Shown piece by piece: positions 43,980 to 55,963 of a stretch of 64,000 nucleotides of DNA. Each line of letters opens with the position of its first letter. Positions within the stretch are counted from its first letter, which is position 1. The translations under genes and the position numbers were made by a program. The stretch is from Anniella stebbinsi (taxonomy: Eukaryota; Chordata; Lepidosauria; Squamata; Anniellidae), in contig JARDYH010000002.1 of assembly GCA_029215795.1 (NCBI GenBank), forward strand, positions 111,357,001 through 111,421,000, read 5' to 3'. Under the pieces are notes generated by a model. The model was not told the DNA's origin. It ran no database searches and saw only the letters and a list, made by a program, of their open reading frames with translations.

Positions 43980-46900
43980 CATTAACTGAAATGATAAAAC
44001 CATAAGACATCCCCACCCGACCTTTTTTTTGTTCCTAGGATACTTAAGCAATAAAATCCAATTTTAAGATAGCACATCTCCAAAACAGAACATTTACAAT
44101 TAAATGGCCTAAGTAGGAGCTCAATTCCTAATGAAAGTATGTGTTTGTGCCTATTAATCAGAAAAAAATATAGACAACTGTTCTTTGTTGGAACTTGATC
44201 AAAAGTTTGGTGTGCCTCAGCATAGGAAATAAATGGAAACCATGGTGTCATATAATTCTTCATATTAGGATTCCTTGCTCACTGTGCACTTGCTGCGTAA
44301 ATTTATACATACTCATAGTCTACCAAATTTTAGTAATCCACTGCTCTTTTGTTGGTTGCTTTGGAGACATCCAGTTATAAGCTATACATAACTTTGCAGC
44401 TGTATACAATTGTTTAAGAAGGTCTTTTTGCAGGAATCCAGGTTCATTAGGCTCCAAAAGCAACACTGACATTAGTGGAGACAGATCAGGAGCCATTTTT
44501 TCAGTGTTCCCAAGTAAGTATAGGGTCTCTAATCACTGGAAGCTCAAAGATGCACTTAGGCCTATCACGTCAAGAGAGTGGTTGCTGGTGCTCTGAGGAA
44601 CGATGCATCCACACTACAAGAAATCTCAGTTGAGCTGCATCATAATATAATTCCACATTTGGCACTGCAAGACCTCCTTTTGTCTGGGGTCTGCTAAGAG
44701 TTGCTCGCTTCAACCTTAGCTTGCATCCAGACCAGATAAAATCTGATAATAGTTTGTTCCATTTGGCCAGAGTTGGAATAGATGAAGTGGAATTGTTTGA
44801 AATGAGAAAAGGAGTCTAGGCAAGATATTCATTCTTACTATAGCTATTCTAGCTGACCATGATAATTTATCCTTACCCCAGTTTTGAGTGTCAGAGTAAA
44901 TTTGTGTGTACAATGGCTGATAAGTTTATAGAGTTCAAGTAATGAGGGAGAGATATGAACCCTCAAATGACACCAAGTCTTAGCAATTCACAAAAAAAGA
45001 AATTTATTTTCTAGATTGGCTTGTGTAACTGCAAATAGATTAACATTAGTCATCTCTGATTTATGATAGTTTGCTTTGTATCCAGAAGCTTGCCCAAAAG
45101 TAGTGAGGTTGTTTCTGGTAGTACTGATACTGGATTTGTTATATAGAGGGTCATATCATCTGCAAACAAGACCATTTTATCATCTGTTTGACCAACATGT
45201 ATGCCTTGAATACCCCGATTAGCATGAAAAGCAATGGCAAGTTGTTCAACAGCTAAGGCATACAATAAAGGAGACAATGGGCAACCTTGCCTTATACCCC
45301 TGTGTAACTGAAATGTCCTGGAATTGTGATTAACAGAGAAACATTCTCGAGGACTTCAATAGCTAGATGTGACAGCCTGAAAAATGCTGGGCAAAAACCC
45401 ATTTTCGAAAGTAGGTATTTAAGATAAGGCCACTCAACACAATTAAAAGCTTTTTCTGCATCAAGGGTCAAAATTGCCATGGAATTTTGTCCATTTTTGT
45501 TTTCGTTTATAAGATTTATGGTTCGTCACTCATAATCTGCTAAATGCCTCCTTGGAATGATTCCTGTTTGTTCTGGATGAATATATTGAGTAATTAATAC
45601 ATCCAACCTTTAAGTGAGAACCATAGTAAAAGTCTTTGAATCCTGATTAATTAAAGTATAGGTCTATAAGATACTAGAGCAGCTGGATTCTTGTCTGTCT
45701 TTGGTATGACTATGTTCTTTGAATCATACTGTGTACATTGAGTTACCCTTCCTACCATAACATGATTGAACAGATCTGTAAGAGGTACAAGCAATTGACG
45801 TTAGAAAAAAATTATATAAAACTGCTGGAAACCCAACAAGACCAAGAATTGTTCATGTTTTAAGGTTTTTGATAACTTGGTCTACTACTTCTTCTGAAAT
45901 TAACCTATCCCAAGATACCCTGTGCTCTGATGTACTCTTTGGAATAGGCAAAGAATCCATGAAGTCCTTTATTTGGTTAAAATGTGGCTGTTGTGGTGTG
46001 TATATGTTCTGATAATATTTTGAAAATGCCAAACAGATCTCATCTTTCCTAGTAGTCAGGGTGTTCAATGGAATCCTGATGGCCAGCACTTGTCTTTTAA
46101 TTTGAGTACCTCTCGGTTTCCATGCCAGAAGTCTGCTCTGCTACTTTACCCCTCTCAGAGTATGCCTGTTTAGTATAGAGAAATGCTTTTTGGATGCATT
46201 GGGTTTCCAACAAATACAATTTTTGTGTCACACTGTCAGTTTTGCATATATTTTATTTGAGCCGGTTCTCTTATGCTTTTGTTCCAAGCCTTGCAATTCA
46301 GCTGGAAGTTCTGAGTGCAGCTGACCCTTCATTTGAAAGAGGTAGCTGATAAGAACCACCCCCTAGCCACAGCCTTGAATGCATCTCATACTGCTAGTGG
46401 AGATGTTTCAGGATGAGAATACTCAGAAAAATATTGGAATTTCTTTATTCAATTGATCAATTAAAAATTGATTCTGAAGGAGAAGCATAGTCAGTCTCCA
46501 TGTACATGTATGATCTACTGGGTATTGAGAGTGCAAAGTAGCTGAGATCCATGCATGGTTAGACTAGGTAATTGTACTAATATGTGTATCTTGGAGTTCC
46601 TTTGCCAATTTATGAAATAGAAGGATCATATCTATTTGATGGTAAGATTTATTTTTTACACTGAAGTAGAATGTGTAATCTCTTGCACTGGGATAAACTG
46701 CACCGTGAATCTCCTAGGCCCACATGAGCTATAAGATCTCTTAAGGGCTTTACTATCTCTAATATGTGATAGTATGTGCCCGGTGATGTTCTGTCTTTAG
46801 GACAACATTAAAACTGCCACCAAGTATTAGGTCTCCCTCTCCAAATGCAGCCAATTTGAAAAAATACTCTCTCAAAGAACTGGATTTGACCTATATTGGG

Positions 46901-49055
46901 AGTGTATATGGTAGCAATAGTATTCTTTTTGGAATGCAATAAACCCTTAAGAAAAACGAAACGCTTCACATCAACCAATAAAAAAATGTTTAAGTTGAAA
47001 ATGAAGTGAGGCTGCAAGTATAACCATTCCACATATTTTTGATGTTCCAGGGGCAATAAATTGATCTCCAGACCAAGGATTCTTAAAAAGTTTGGCCTCT
47101 GTATCTGGCTTGTGAATTCCTTGCAACATCAGAATATCAGGGTGCTCCCTACTAAGGGATGGGCAACTCTCTCGTGTTTGACAGGATTTGCAATCCCTTT
47201 TACATTACAGGACCAGTATCTTAAGCTGTGCCATTTATTTTCCTCAAAACGAAAAGCTGCTTGAAAGTTGCATGTCATTTGTTCACAAACATGGTGATGG
47301 CTTAAATAGATGATGGCAAATGAGAATAGTTATCTGCAAACATGCATCAAGGAAACAACCTAAATGTCAGCATCAGAACTGGCGTCAATAATCACAATAC
47401 ATACATAACAAGACAATAAAGCTAGAAACACTAATCGTAGTGCACAGAACATACTTAAATTTGTAAAACAAACAATCACAAGTGTTTTACAATATAATGA
47501 CATGTTGTCATATGTTGCCAAAAATGAAAATAAAAAAATAATCCAAAGATATATACCTGAAATATTTGATAACGCTGTTGCTTCATTCTTTCCTTTGTTT
47601 CGAGAAAAAACTATAACCAAAACTGTGAGTGTAAAATAAAAGAACAAACTTTAAAAATAACGAATAAAAACAGTACATGGGAAATTAAATTTCCCATAGA
47701 ATCCCACCCTTAAATCCACTCACATAACAATGGTAAGGACTAAATCATCCAGTTTGGTCATGATCAAAGGGGATTATTGGTGTAACAAGGGATATCTCCT
47801 AATCTCAGTCAGCTGTGAATGATGGCTTATTATGAACGAGAGCAGTAACACATACACACATTTTTTTTTTACAAACATTTGTACTTAAATTTGCTTGGTA
47901 ATCACAAAGTGCAAAGAGATAAGAGAAAGGCAGAATTGTAACATAGCTAATGACGTGAACGATGATGGCAGTGACTCTGATGGGCTAGAAGCCAGAGTTC
48001 TCCATCCTCAGCATCAATAACAGGCAGTTGGCTTTCCTGATTTTGACTCTGTTGTAATACTGGAATGCTTAGATTAAGATCCTTTAGCATCTGAACTCCT
48101 TCATTTAAATTAGTAACATGCCAGGTGGCAACCTTGTAAGAGACCAACTCAAACCAACTTCTTGTAGAATTTTTGTGATTTCACAGACACTTTGCGTTTT
48201 ATGGTATCTGGTGACAGAACTTGATATGCCTGAATTATATTACCTTTGTATTTAAGATCTGTCCCAGCTCTAATCAATCTAAGGATGAGTTCTTCAGTCT
48301 TCATGACCACAAATTGGACTATAAGATCCCTGCTTTTGACATTGCTATAGTGGTGTTAAAGCCACAGACTGTGTGCCTGCTCTATTAGCAAAGAATGAGG
48401 AAGGATGTCTGGAAAATTCATAGCCAGCCATTTCTGGAGGAAGGCTTCAGCATCCTGCCCCTCAACTCTCTCCGGGAATCCTCAAAATCATAGATTAGCC
48501 CTGCGGCCCCGATCCTCAAGATCTGACATGTTAAGACTTAGTTCATTTTCTCTTCCCATTAAGTTCATTTTCTCTTGCTATTAAGTTCATTTTCTCTTGC
48601 TATTAAGTCTTTAACTTTGTTCTGGATCAGCACTGCCATAGTAACAACAGTATTTTCTGTCTCTTCCACTCCCTTCATATACTCAGTGAAAGTGTTCAAG
48701 CCGACTGTGATAGGAGAGAGACAAGCCTGTATCTCATTTTTAACATCAATCATTTCAGCTTTTATCTGAGCCAGGATCTCAGCTATGTAGGCCAGAATTC
48801 TGGGAATGAGCTGACTCTGCTCTTGCCATATTTTGACTTGCGGGGCCAGAAGAAAAAGCCTTAGCTGTTGGCTGTTTAAAGTAATTGCTTAAGGTGGGTA
48901 CCTTACTTTACTGTGCCCTGTCCTTTCTGGTACCTGATGGTGACATCTAGAGATGCTAGCAGCCATTCTAGCTTGTGATAGCTCTTGACTTAGCTGGCAG
49001 AGATCAGGAGCTTCTTCCTCAAACTGCCATCTTGCTCAGTGACAGTTCGGAACTA
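43980..49055 (-). mobile_element. Near-full-length degenerate L1, antisense in RNF170 intron
   Basis: ORF1 region (about 47950-49000): coiled coil (ENELNSKRK, MIDVKNEIQACLSPIT) and RRM-like pieces (LRFEGFPERVEGQDAEAFL, RDLIVQF). ORF2 region: start NVKGIANPVKHERV (about 47190), endonuclease shreds (about 46800-47100), RT palm LDAEKAFNCVEWPYL (about 45430) and FADDMTLYI (about 45150), and C-terminal LYTAAKLCIAYNWMSPKQPT (about 44350-44410). Order and spacing fit L1 (about 5 kb). Many stops and frameshifts make it inactive. The 3' boundary near 43980 is approximate. Confidence 0.85.
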
Positions 49056-49072
49056 TTATCATGCAGTGAAAT

Positions 49073-49073
<1 letters not shown>

Positions 49074-49112
<39 letters not shown>

Positions 49113-49640
49113 CAACAATTTATTTCTTACCCGCCTCTCCGTATGGATCGAGGCGGGGAACAACAACATGATAAAATACATAAAATTGATTAAAACATAA
49201 CACATATTATTAAAACTGCATAAAAAATCCTAAAACATCCTAAAAACATCCTTAAAACATTCTAAAATTCCACTGGATATGCCTGCCGGAAGAGAACAGT
49301 CTTTATGGCTTTCTTAAATTCTAAAAGACTGTTAAGTTGACGAGTCTCCTCCGGCAGGTCATTCCACAGTCTGGGAGCGGCAGAAGAGAAGGTCCTCTGG
49401 GTAACGGTTGTCAGCCTAGTCTTGGCCGACTGCAGTAAGTTCTTCCCAGAGGACCTGAGCGTGCAGGGCGGATTGTATGGGAGAAGGCGATCCCGCAGGT
49501 AACCTGGACCCAAACCATGTAGGGCTTTAAAGGTAATAACCAACACTTTATACTTCGCTCGGAAACTAATTGGCAGCCAGTGGAGCAATTTTAAAGCTGG
49601 TGTAATATGGTCACCCCTAGATGTACCGGTGACCATATTC
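49074..49640 (-). mobile_element. L2-type LINE 3' end with (AAT)n
   Basis: AAT/AAC microsatellite (49075-49117), 3' UTR with TACCCGCCTCTCC and GATCGAGGCGGGG, then a frame (49262-49642) reading SRGDHITPALKLLHWLPISF, KYKVLVITFKALHGLGPGY and AAPRLWNDLPEETRQ. It is nearly identical in protein to the copy at 22332-22863, on the opposite strand. It ends 120 bp before RNF170 coding exon 2. Confidence 0.9.
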
Positions 49641-49761
49641 AAAGTAACAACTTAGAATTCTGAATGTAATGAACTGATACCACACCATGGTAAACTGATG
49701 TTTGGTTCTGTTTTTGAAGTACTTTATTAGTATTATTTCACTCTGTATTTTCTCTTAACAG

Positions 49762-49837
49762 AAATGGGCACGTAGATATTCATCCTGAAAACCAAGACCT
49801 AGTGAGAGCAGTTAGACAACAAATACAATCAGAACAG
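49762..49837 (+). CDS. RNF170: RNF170 coding exon 2
   Basis: A 76-nt exon between acceptor TTAACAG (ends 49761) and donor GTATGA (49838). It completes Arg46 and encodes NGHVDIHPENQDLVRAVRQQ then IQSEQ (to residue 71), phase 0 at the end. The HPENQ-LVR motif is conserved in vertebrate RNF170. It forms the cytosolic linker between TM1 and the RING. The preceding 6.2-kb intron is nearly filled by an antisense L1 and an L2 fragment. Confidence 0.96.
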
Positions 49838-50066
49838 GTATGATGCTAATTGTGTTTCATATCTACTCTTCCTTGCATAAATTGCATTTGGTTTTGACTA
49901 TCAAAAAACTTATCATGTAATCATCAGAATGTAGATAAATTTGAGCATGGTGGATTCTGTGCTCCTCAGCTCTTTGTGCTTGACCTAAATCTGGATGCTG
50001 AAGAATTATTATAATAGTTGAAAATGATAATTCCCTGTATTTCCCAAGTTCACAGGTAACTGCCAA

Positions 50067-50165
50067 CTAGAGATGTGTAGGCCCGGAAAAAATTCAGAAC
50101 TAAAACATTTTTTTAAGGACCATTTTTGTTCCCCCCCCCCCCCCCCGAAAAACTGGAAAAATTGA
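50067..50165 (+). repeat. Short repeat, third copy, C16 tract
   Basis: ACTAGAGATGTGTAGGCCCGG, A/T-rich middle, C16 (50131-50146), then GAAAAACTGG. This is the reverse orientation of the 1930 copy. Confidence 0.55.
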
Positions 50166-50736
50166 TCAGCTTTGGATTATGAAATATTTTCTTTTAGAAT
50201 TTAAGACAAAGCATTTATATATTGTTACCCAGGTTTTACTTCCTCCAAAATAATTTTTAAAAACTATTAATAGGAACACTTTTTTAGAAAGACTAGAGAG
50301 GTAAAATATCTGGAAATACATAGCCATGGGGAAAATGTTTTTTTTAATCATCTTTGTAAGATTACCAGCATAGATATTTCTTCCATTCCTTATTAGTGTT
50401 ATTGATCTAAAGTATATTTTTACTGATAGTCACCATTATGCATTCCTGACAGTAAATGTACATTCTTGACAATTTGGGTTTTGTTCTATAGAGTTCTGTG
50501 TTTCTAATGCTGTAGCACTCATTTAATGTAGTTCTAATCTATTCAGACAATAATTACAAATTTATTGAGTTTACTAAAATATAATGATAATTTTATGAGC
50601 AAACTAAGTTTTACATAAAATAACTTTAGGAACAGAAAGTGCTACCTGGGGTTGATGGGAGCTGAAATCCAAAATATTTGGAGGGTAGCAGCTTACGGAG
50701 GCCTGTTTTAAAACAACAAGGTGACTTTAGATCTGT

Positions 50737-51105
50737 AATAATAATAATAAATTTATTTCTTACCCACCTCTCTGTTTGGATCGAGGCGGGAAACAACAGT
50801 AAATATAAAATATGATAAAATACATAAAACTAATTAAAAACATGGTACACATTATTAAAATAGCAATAAAACATCCTAAAAACATCCTAAAATTCCACTG
50901 TATATGCTTGCCAGGGATATGCCTGCCGGAAGAGATTAGTCTTTATAGCTTTCTTAAATTCTAAAAGATGGTTAAGTTGATGAGTCTCCTCCGGAAGGCC
51001 ATTCCACAGTCTGGGAGCGGCAGAAGAGAAGGTCCTCTGGGTAACAGTTATCAGCCTAGTCTTGGCTGACTGTAGTAAGTTCTTCCCAGAGGACCTAAGA
51101 GTGCT
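50737..51105 (-). mobile_element. L2-type LINE 3' end
   Basis: (TAA)n start, TACCCACCTCTCTG with CGAGGCGGG, then remnants with TTCCACAGTCTGGGAGCGGC and GGTCCTCTGGGTAAC, matching 49074-49640 base for base over long stretches, with a small internal duplication near 50905. It is truncated at about 51105. Confidence 0.85.
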
Positions 51106-51109
51106 AAAA

Positions 51110-51232
51110 ATATATATTGCTTATTTTTCGATTTCTCCAACATTTCCTTTTTTCCCCTAAACTCCCCGGAATAAATTGTTTCTTTTTTTCCCACATTAAC
51201 TCATTTTTTAAAAAGAAATTTTACATCTCTAG
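51110..51232 (-). repeat. Short repeat, fourth copy
   Basis: TTTTTCGATTTCTCC, CCCCTAAACTCCCCGG, TTTTTTTCCCACA, then TTTTACATCTCTAGTACC. It shares the ACATCTCTAGT end with 1930-2016. Confidence 0.45.
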
Positions 51233-51656
51233 TACCTTTGCCTTTGGAGTCAGAACAGCACTACCTACACACAAGAGTATGCTGCAACTTCAGACGTTTA
51301 TTACAAGCTGTCTTGGGCAGGATCTATACTACTGCTTTATAATGGTTTATAACGGTTTTGACAACTGTTTGGGCCCAGGACACATTATATATACAATTTT
51401 CAAAGTGTTATATCCTGCTTGGTGTAGATCTGGCCTTGGAGTTTGTTTGTTGGCTCCCAATGAGTAGCTGCTAGGTCATTCCTTTGCACACAGTGATGCA
51501 TATTTCGTATCCAAGGACTGGTCAGATCTCACAATTTAATTTTTTAATGATTTTATACATTAAGAAGTGTATATTATCACCCCACTTCATAGGCTTTTAC
51601 ATGTAAACACTCTTAAGTTTTCATTTATATGCACTTTCTAATTAAAACCAAGATGA

Positions 51657-52215
51657 ACATATGAAACATATTAAGTTGCCTTTTGCTGATCCATCTAGTT
51701 CAGTTGTGTCTACTCTGATTAGAAGCTATTCTCTAAGGCTCTGGGCAGAATTCTTTCCTAGCAATGCAACTGAGTTCCTTTCACTCAGGGGTAGGCAGAA
51801 TATAGGTTAGGATCTCCAGGTAGTTCTGACTTGCAGTAGATCAGCAAAAATTTCTGGCTACCATTTGTTTAACAACAGCAGCAACAAAAAGTCTGTTTTC
51901 CTCTTAAGTTAACCTACTGAACTCAAGAAAGGTTGGAGGGAAAACAGGAGTAGATTTGTGTGTAAAGGATTTATGGACTAGCTCCAGTTCTGGTTCTGAA
52001 AACAAATTCCGGGGCTGAGCATGTGTTCAGAGGCACCTTGTTCTGCAATTCTGTGTCCACTTTCTTCAGCCACTTTTTTGCACCTGGCTCCGATGGTTAG
52101 GCCATGGGGAGCTGGTGAAAAACAAAGTAGATCCTGTAAGCCTAAAATCTGTCCTCCCCTGCTTTAACTCGAGATGCCAGTGATCAGGCTAGGACCTTAT
52201 GCATGTATTCTATCA
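51657..52215 (-). mobile_element. tRNA-type SINE, diverged and split
   Basis: The tail and body (51657-51785; reverse of AAGGCAACTTAATATG and CCAGTC-like sequence) are separated by about 370 bp of other sequence from the head (52160-52215, GAGATGCCAGTGATCAGGCT...TATGCATG). The intervening segment has no clear identity. Confidence 0.5.
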
Positions 52216-52592
52216 GTGTGCAGTGGCCACTCTCAAATGAAAAACAGACTAAAATGTGACAGATGTTAGAGCCTTCTTCCCCAACTTCATCCTGACCATC
52301 AAATGGCAGATCAAAGAAAAAGGTCATGAAATGTTTCTGAAAGAGACTTCAATTTGGTTAAGTATCTTTTGGGAAAGGATCTCTCATATTGCAGAGTCCA
52401 GTTTTGCTTTATACTAATGTACGATTGCTCTTATTGATATGTTCTTTATCACATGTGGATCAAATATAGAGGAAATTATACATGTTCAAAATATTTTCTT
52501 CTGATCTTGTGCATAGGGCTGGTTTGCGGCTTCTAGCAGGTAAAATAATTTGTTTTACTTGAACAGGTGACATTTCTCATTTCTTCTTCCAG

Positions 52593-52701
52593 GACAATGC
52601 AGTTGATGATAGACAACATTTCTATACTGATATGTCCTGCCCAGTGTGTTTACAGCAAGCTACATTTCCCATTGAAACAAACTGTGGACATCTTTTCTGT
52701 G
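52593..52701 (+). CDS. RNF170: RNF170 coding exon 3 (first half of RING)
   Basis: A 109-nt exon after acceptor TTCTTCCAG, ending in a split Gly codon before GTATGC. It encodes residues 72-107, including the first zinc ligands of the C3HC4 RING: Cys87 and Cys90 (CPVC), then Cys102, His104 and Cys107 in NCGHLFC. The RING recruits the E2. In human RNF170 this region, with the following exon, carries missense variants linked to sensory ataxia (recalled). Confidence 0.96.
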
Positions 52702-52984
52702 GTATGCAAAAAGAAAAGGTTTCATTTCTCCTATTCCATCAATGATAAGATGAGCTGAACAAATACTGTGCAGAAAAATAATGCTTTTGACAATGGATTG
52801 AATTTACAGAGGCATGGAATTCCACTTCATTGGTTTCTTTTAGCTGTTTCTCAAGCTGATACTGCTTCTTAAATAAGTATGCCACGACTTTTAAAAAATG
52901 TAAAATTTATGTTTGTTGTATATCAGAAATATGTTGAAATGGCTGTCCATTTTTAATCCTGTCCCACTTTTGGCCTTATAAAAT

Positions 52985-54420
52985 TCATTTTATTAACTTT
53001 ATTTATTTATATAGCGCCATCAATGTACATGGTGCTGTACATAGTAAAACAATTAAACAGCAACGCCCTGCCACATAAGCTTACATTCTGATAAAATCAC
53101 AATAAAACAATAAGGAAAGGAAGAGAATGCACCAAACAGGTGCAGGGGACAATAAAAAAGCAAATTCTAAAATCTTTAGAAAAAAGAAAAGTTTTCGATT
53201 GAGCTTTAAAAACTGTTATTGAACTTCTGGTGCGCAAATGCTCTGGAAGAGAATTCCAGGCATAGTGGGCAGCGAGAGAAAATGGACAAAGCCGAGCAAG
53301 AGAAGTAGAGACCTTTGGGTGGGTAAGAAACATAACATTTGATGAGTGAAGAGCACGAATGGGGCAATAATGTGAAATAAGAGAAGAAAGATAGGAAGGA
53401 GCAAGACTGTGACAAGTTTTGAAGGTCAACAGGAAAAGCTTATATTGGATTCTGAGATGAATTGGAAGCCAATGAAGGGATTTCAGGAGTGGAGTAACAT
53501 GATCAAAACAATGAGCCAAGAAAATGATCTTAGCAGCAGAATGATGAATGGAAACCAACGAACTAAGGTGAGAAGAAGGAAAGCCAGTCAAGAGAAGGTT
53601 ACAATAGTCTAGCCGAGAAATGACCAAAATGTGAACAAGAGACAGATAAAAACAATCAGATCCTGGCAATATTATATAAGAAAAAATGACAGGACTTAGC
53701 CACTGCCCCAACAGGAGGAGTAAAGGAAAGTGAGGTGTCGAATATAAAATCGAGTCTATGAGCTTCCTCAACTGGATTAAGTGTAACATTGTTAACAATA
53801 ATAGAGAATGAAAGATGGGGAGACGTTTTGGGAGGAAAACAAGCAATTCTGTCTGTGCCATATTAAGTTTCAAATGACGATGAAGCACCCAAGGTGAGAT
53901 ATCTGAAAGACATGCCAAGATATGATCCTGAACGTCAGGAGAAAATTCCGGAGATGAAAGGTATAATTGTGTATCATCAGCATACAGATGATGTTGGAGG
54001 CCATGAGATCAAATAAGATTACCCAAGGACGACATATATAAAGAAAACAACAATGGGCCGAGCCCCGAGCCCTGTGGAACCCCAACTAAAAGGGGAAAGG
54101 AAGAAGATGAGTGGCCATTAGCCAACATGTTGAATGAACGACCCGATAGGTAAGAAGCAAACCAGTCATAGAACGAGTCACAAAATCCAAGGTCACGAAG
54201 AGAATCCAACAGAAGATCATGATCAACCATGTCCAAGGCTGCAGTAAGATCCAGGAGAATAAGAACAGAATAAAGGCCTTTAGACTTGGCAATAAGAAGA
54301 TCATTGGCAATCTTCGTAAGGGCTGTCTCAGTGAAATGCAAAGGACAAAAGCCAGTTTGAAAAGGATCCAGAGCAGAGTTACTTAGAAAGAAAATCAAGG
54401 CAAAGAGAGTAAACCACCTG
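52985..54420 (-). mobile_element. L2-clade LINE, RT and C-terminus
   Basis: 54009-54420 (minus) reads [27 protein letters not shown] and [18 protein letters not shown]. 53097-53918 reads HLKLNMAQTELLVF, VHILVISRLDYCNLLLTGFP, HSAAKIIFLAHCFDHVTPLL, LHWLPIHLRIQYKLFLLTF and NSLPEHLRTRSSI. This is a different subfamily from the CGAGGCGGG-tailed copies: its 3' end has TATATAGCGCCATCAATGTAC. Frames are long but broken at several points. It is antisense between RNF170 exons 3 and 4. Confidence 0.85.
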
Positions 54421-54639
54421 CTCCAGGACCTTTGAAACAAACGGCAACAAGGAAACAGGACGATAGTTAGATAGAGAAAGCACATGGAGAGAAGGCTCAC
54501 AGCAATTCTTATACCAGTTTCATGGGAAAGGTTAGTCATCATTGGCATTTGAGTTGGCTTTTTAGATATACCAGACCCTGTTGGTAAAGACGGAATGGCA
54601 TATTTGGGTTGGTTAGCGGTGCCCAAATGCAGGAGAGCT

Positions 54640-55210
54640 TTCTCACTAGCCTGATTTAACATTCTCCCCTCCAAACTGTTGGAGGGCAGATATAACAAAA
54701 TCCCTGCTGGTGTCAGATTCTGCCCGTGTAACAACTCAGAGGTTGAAACGGTTGATCACGTTTTATTCAATTGTTGTTTTTATACTGCAATGAGAGAAGC
54801 CTTGATATGGCCGATTACATGTGCTTTAGCTGGTAATTCAAAGAGAACCCTGATGAGCATCCTCCTTCAGGGCTCAAACAAGCATAGGACCCTGTAAGTA
54901 GTGAAGTTCCTTCATTGCGCAATTGACTGCAGAGCCCTAATGGATGTATAACATCCTTTGTTAATACCCCTTAAATAGTACACCCTTCAGCATTCTAATC
55001 TGGCTGTACTAAGTAGGTGGATAAGCCTCAGATTGGGACGCCCTGCTGTTACTCGTCTACTTATTATAACGTTTTCTACTTTTTAAGGGGTGAGTCCTAT
55101 GTCTAGTTTACTAAAGTTTTTATCCCAGTGTTTTAATATATTCTATTACTATGTATTTTAAACTATGTATTACTGGCCAATAGGCTGCAATAAAACTCAA
55201 ACAATCAATT
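54640..55210 (+). mobile_element. Non-LTR retrotransposon C-terminal fragment
   Basis: The frame 54679-54897 reads [33 protein letters not shown], a C-x-C-x(n)-E-x-x-x-H-x-L-x-x-C zinc-ligand-like motif. Related to 26506-27010. It ends GCAATAAAACTCAAACAATC. Confidence 0.6.
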
Positions 55211-55497
55211 TCAATTTTGTTTGTAAAGGGTTCTGAAGACATTGCTTTGCACTAGTAATTTAATGTCTTCTGGGGAAAATTCCCCTTTACTTTCCAATGT
55301 CATTTTTGAACCGCCTTATTATTTATTTAATAGATTTACAGTCCACTTTGCAGAGTAAAAACCCTTATGATTTTGATCAGCTCATTCATTATTTTTGAGT
55401 GGTCAGAATATGTCTGTTCAGTTAAGTAGTGACTTCTGTTTGGACATTGTCAGTCTGAGTAGCAAGTAATGGTATTCTTTTTTCTTTTCTTTTTTAG

Positions 55498-55571
55498 GTT
55501 CCTGCATTATTGCATATTGGAGGTGTGGTTCATGGCTGGGTGCAATCCATTGCCCTATCTGCAGACAATCG
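55498..55571 (+). CDS. RNF170: RNF170 coding exon 4 (second half of RING)
   Basis: A 74-nt exon after a T-rich acceptor (TTTTTAG, ends 55497), with donor GTAATA at 55572. It encodes residues 108-132, [17 protein letters not shown] then HCPICRQS. It supplies the last RING ligands Cys110, Cys126 and Cys129. All C3HC4 ligands are present, so the ligase should be catalytically competent. A Cys at residue 117 replaces the Tyr I recall in mammals. Confidence 0.96.
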
Positions 55572-55884
55572 GTAATAAGCTGATATTCTGATCTCAAATT
55601 CAAGCCATAGTTCTACAAACATTACCCTTTGCTTTACTTTAAGTGAAATGGGAGTGTGATAGATTTTAAGAGTTGTATCCAATAGTGATGTTCCACCAGA
55701 GGAAGGGAACCACTGGAGGAATGGATTTCCACTTTCCCCTTGGAGACCTTGTGCAATTCCCAAATCTGTTTTGCAGGTTTAGGAGACACACACACACCCC
55801 GCAGCAGATTTGGGTTGTGGGAGAGGGCTGCAAGGGAGAGGAGAGGGAAATCCAGTTGCACAAGTGGACTTCCGCTTGCACATG

Positions 55885-55963
55885 GTTTGGATCCAACCCT
55901 AAACCGCCCAGAGAGCTTTGGCTTTGGGGCAGTATATAAATGTAATAAATAAATAAATAAATA
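55885..55963 (+). mobile_element. LINE 3' end with (AAAT)n
   Basis: ACCGCCCAGAGAGCTTTGGC, TGGGGCAGTATATAAATG, then an AAAT microsatellite. It matches the 3' box of the 27.3-kb and 8.9-kb LINEs in sense orientation. Confidence 0.75.

Noticed and set aside
44434..44513. Possible extra RNF170 exon: good acceptor (CTTTTTGCAG), perfect donor (GTAAGTA), open frame continuous with exon 1
   Set aside because: It lies inside the antisense L1 ORF2 C-terminal region. Its 80-nt length would shift the frame into a stop in the next exon, and mammalian RNF170 has no such exon. At most a cryptic or poison exon.
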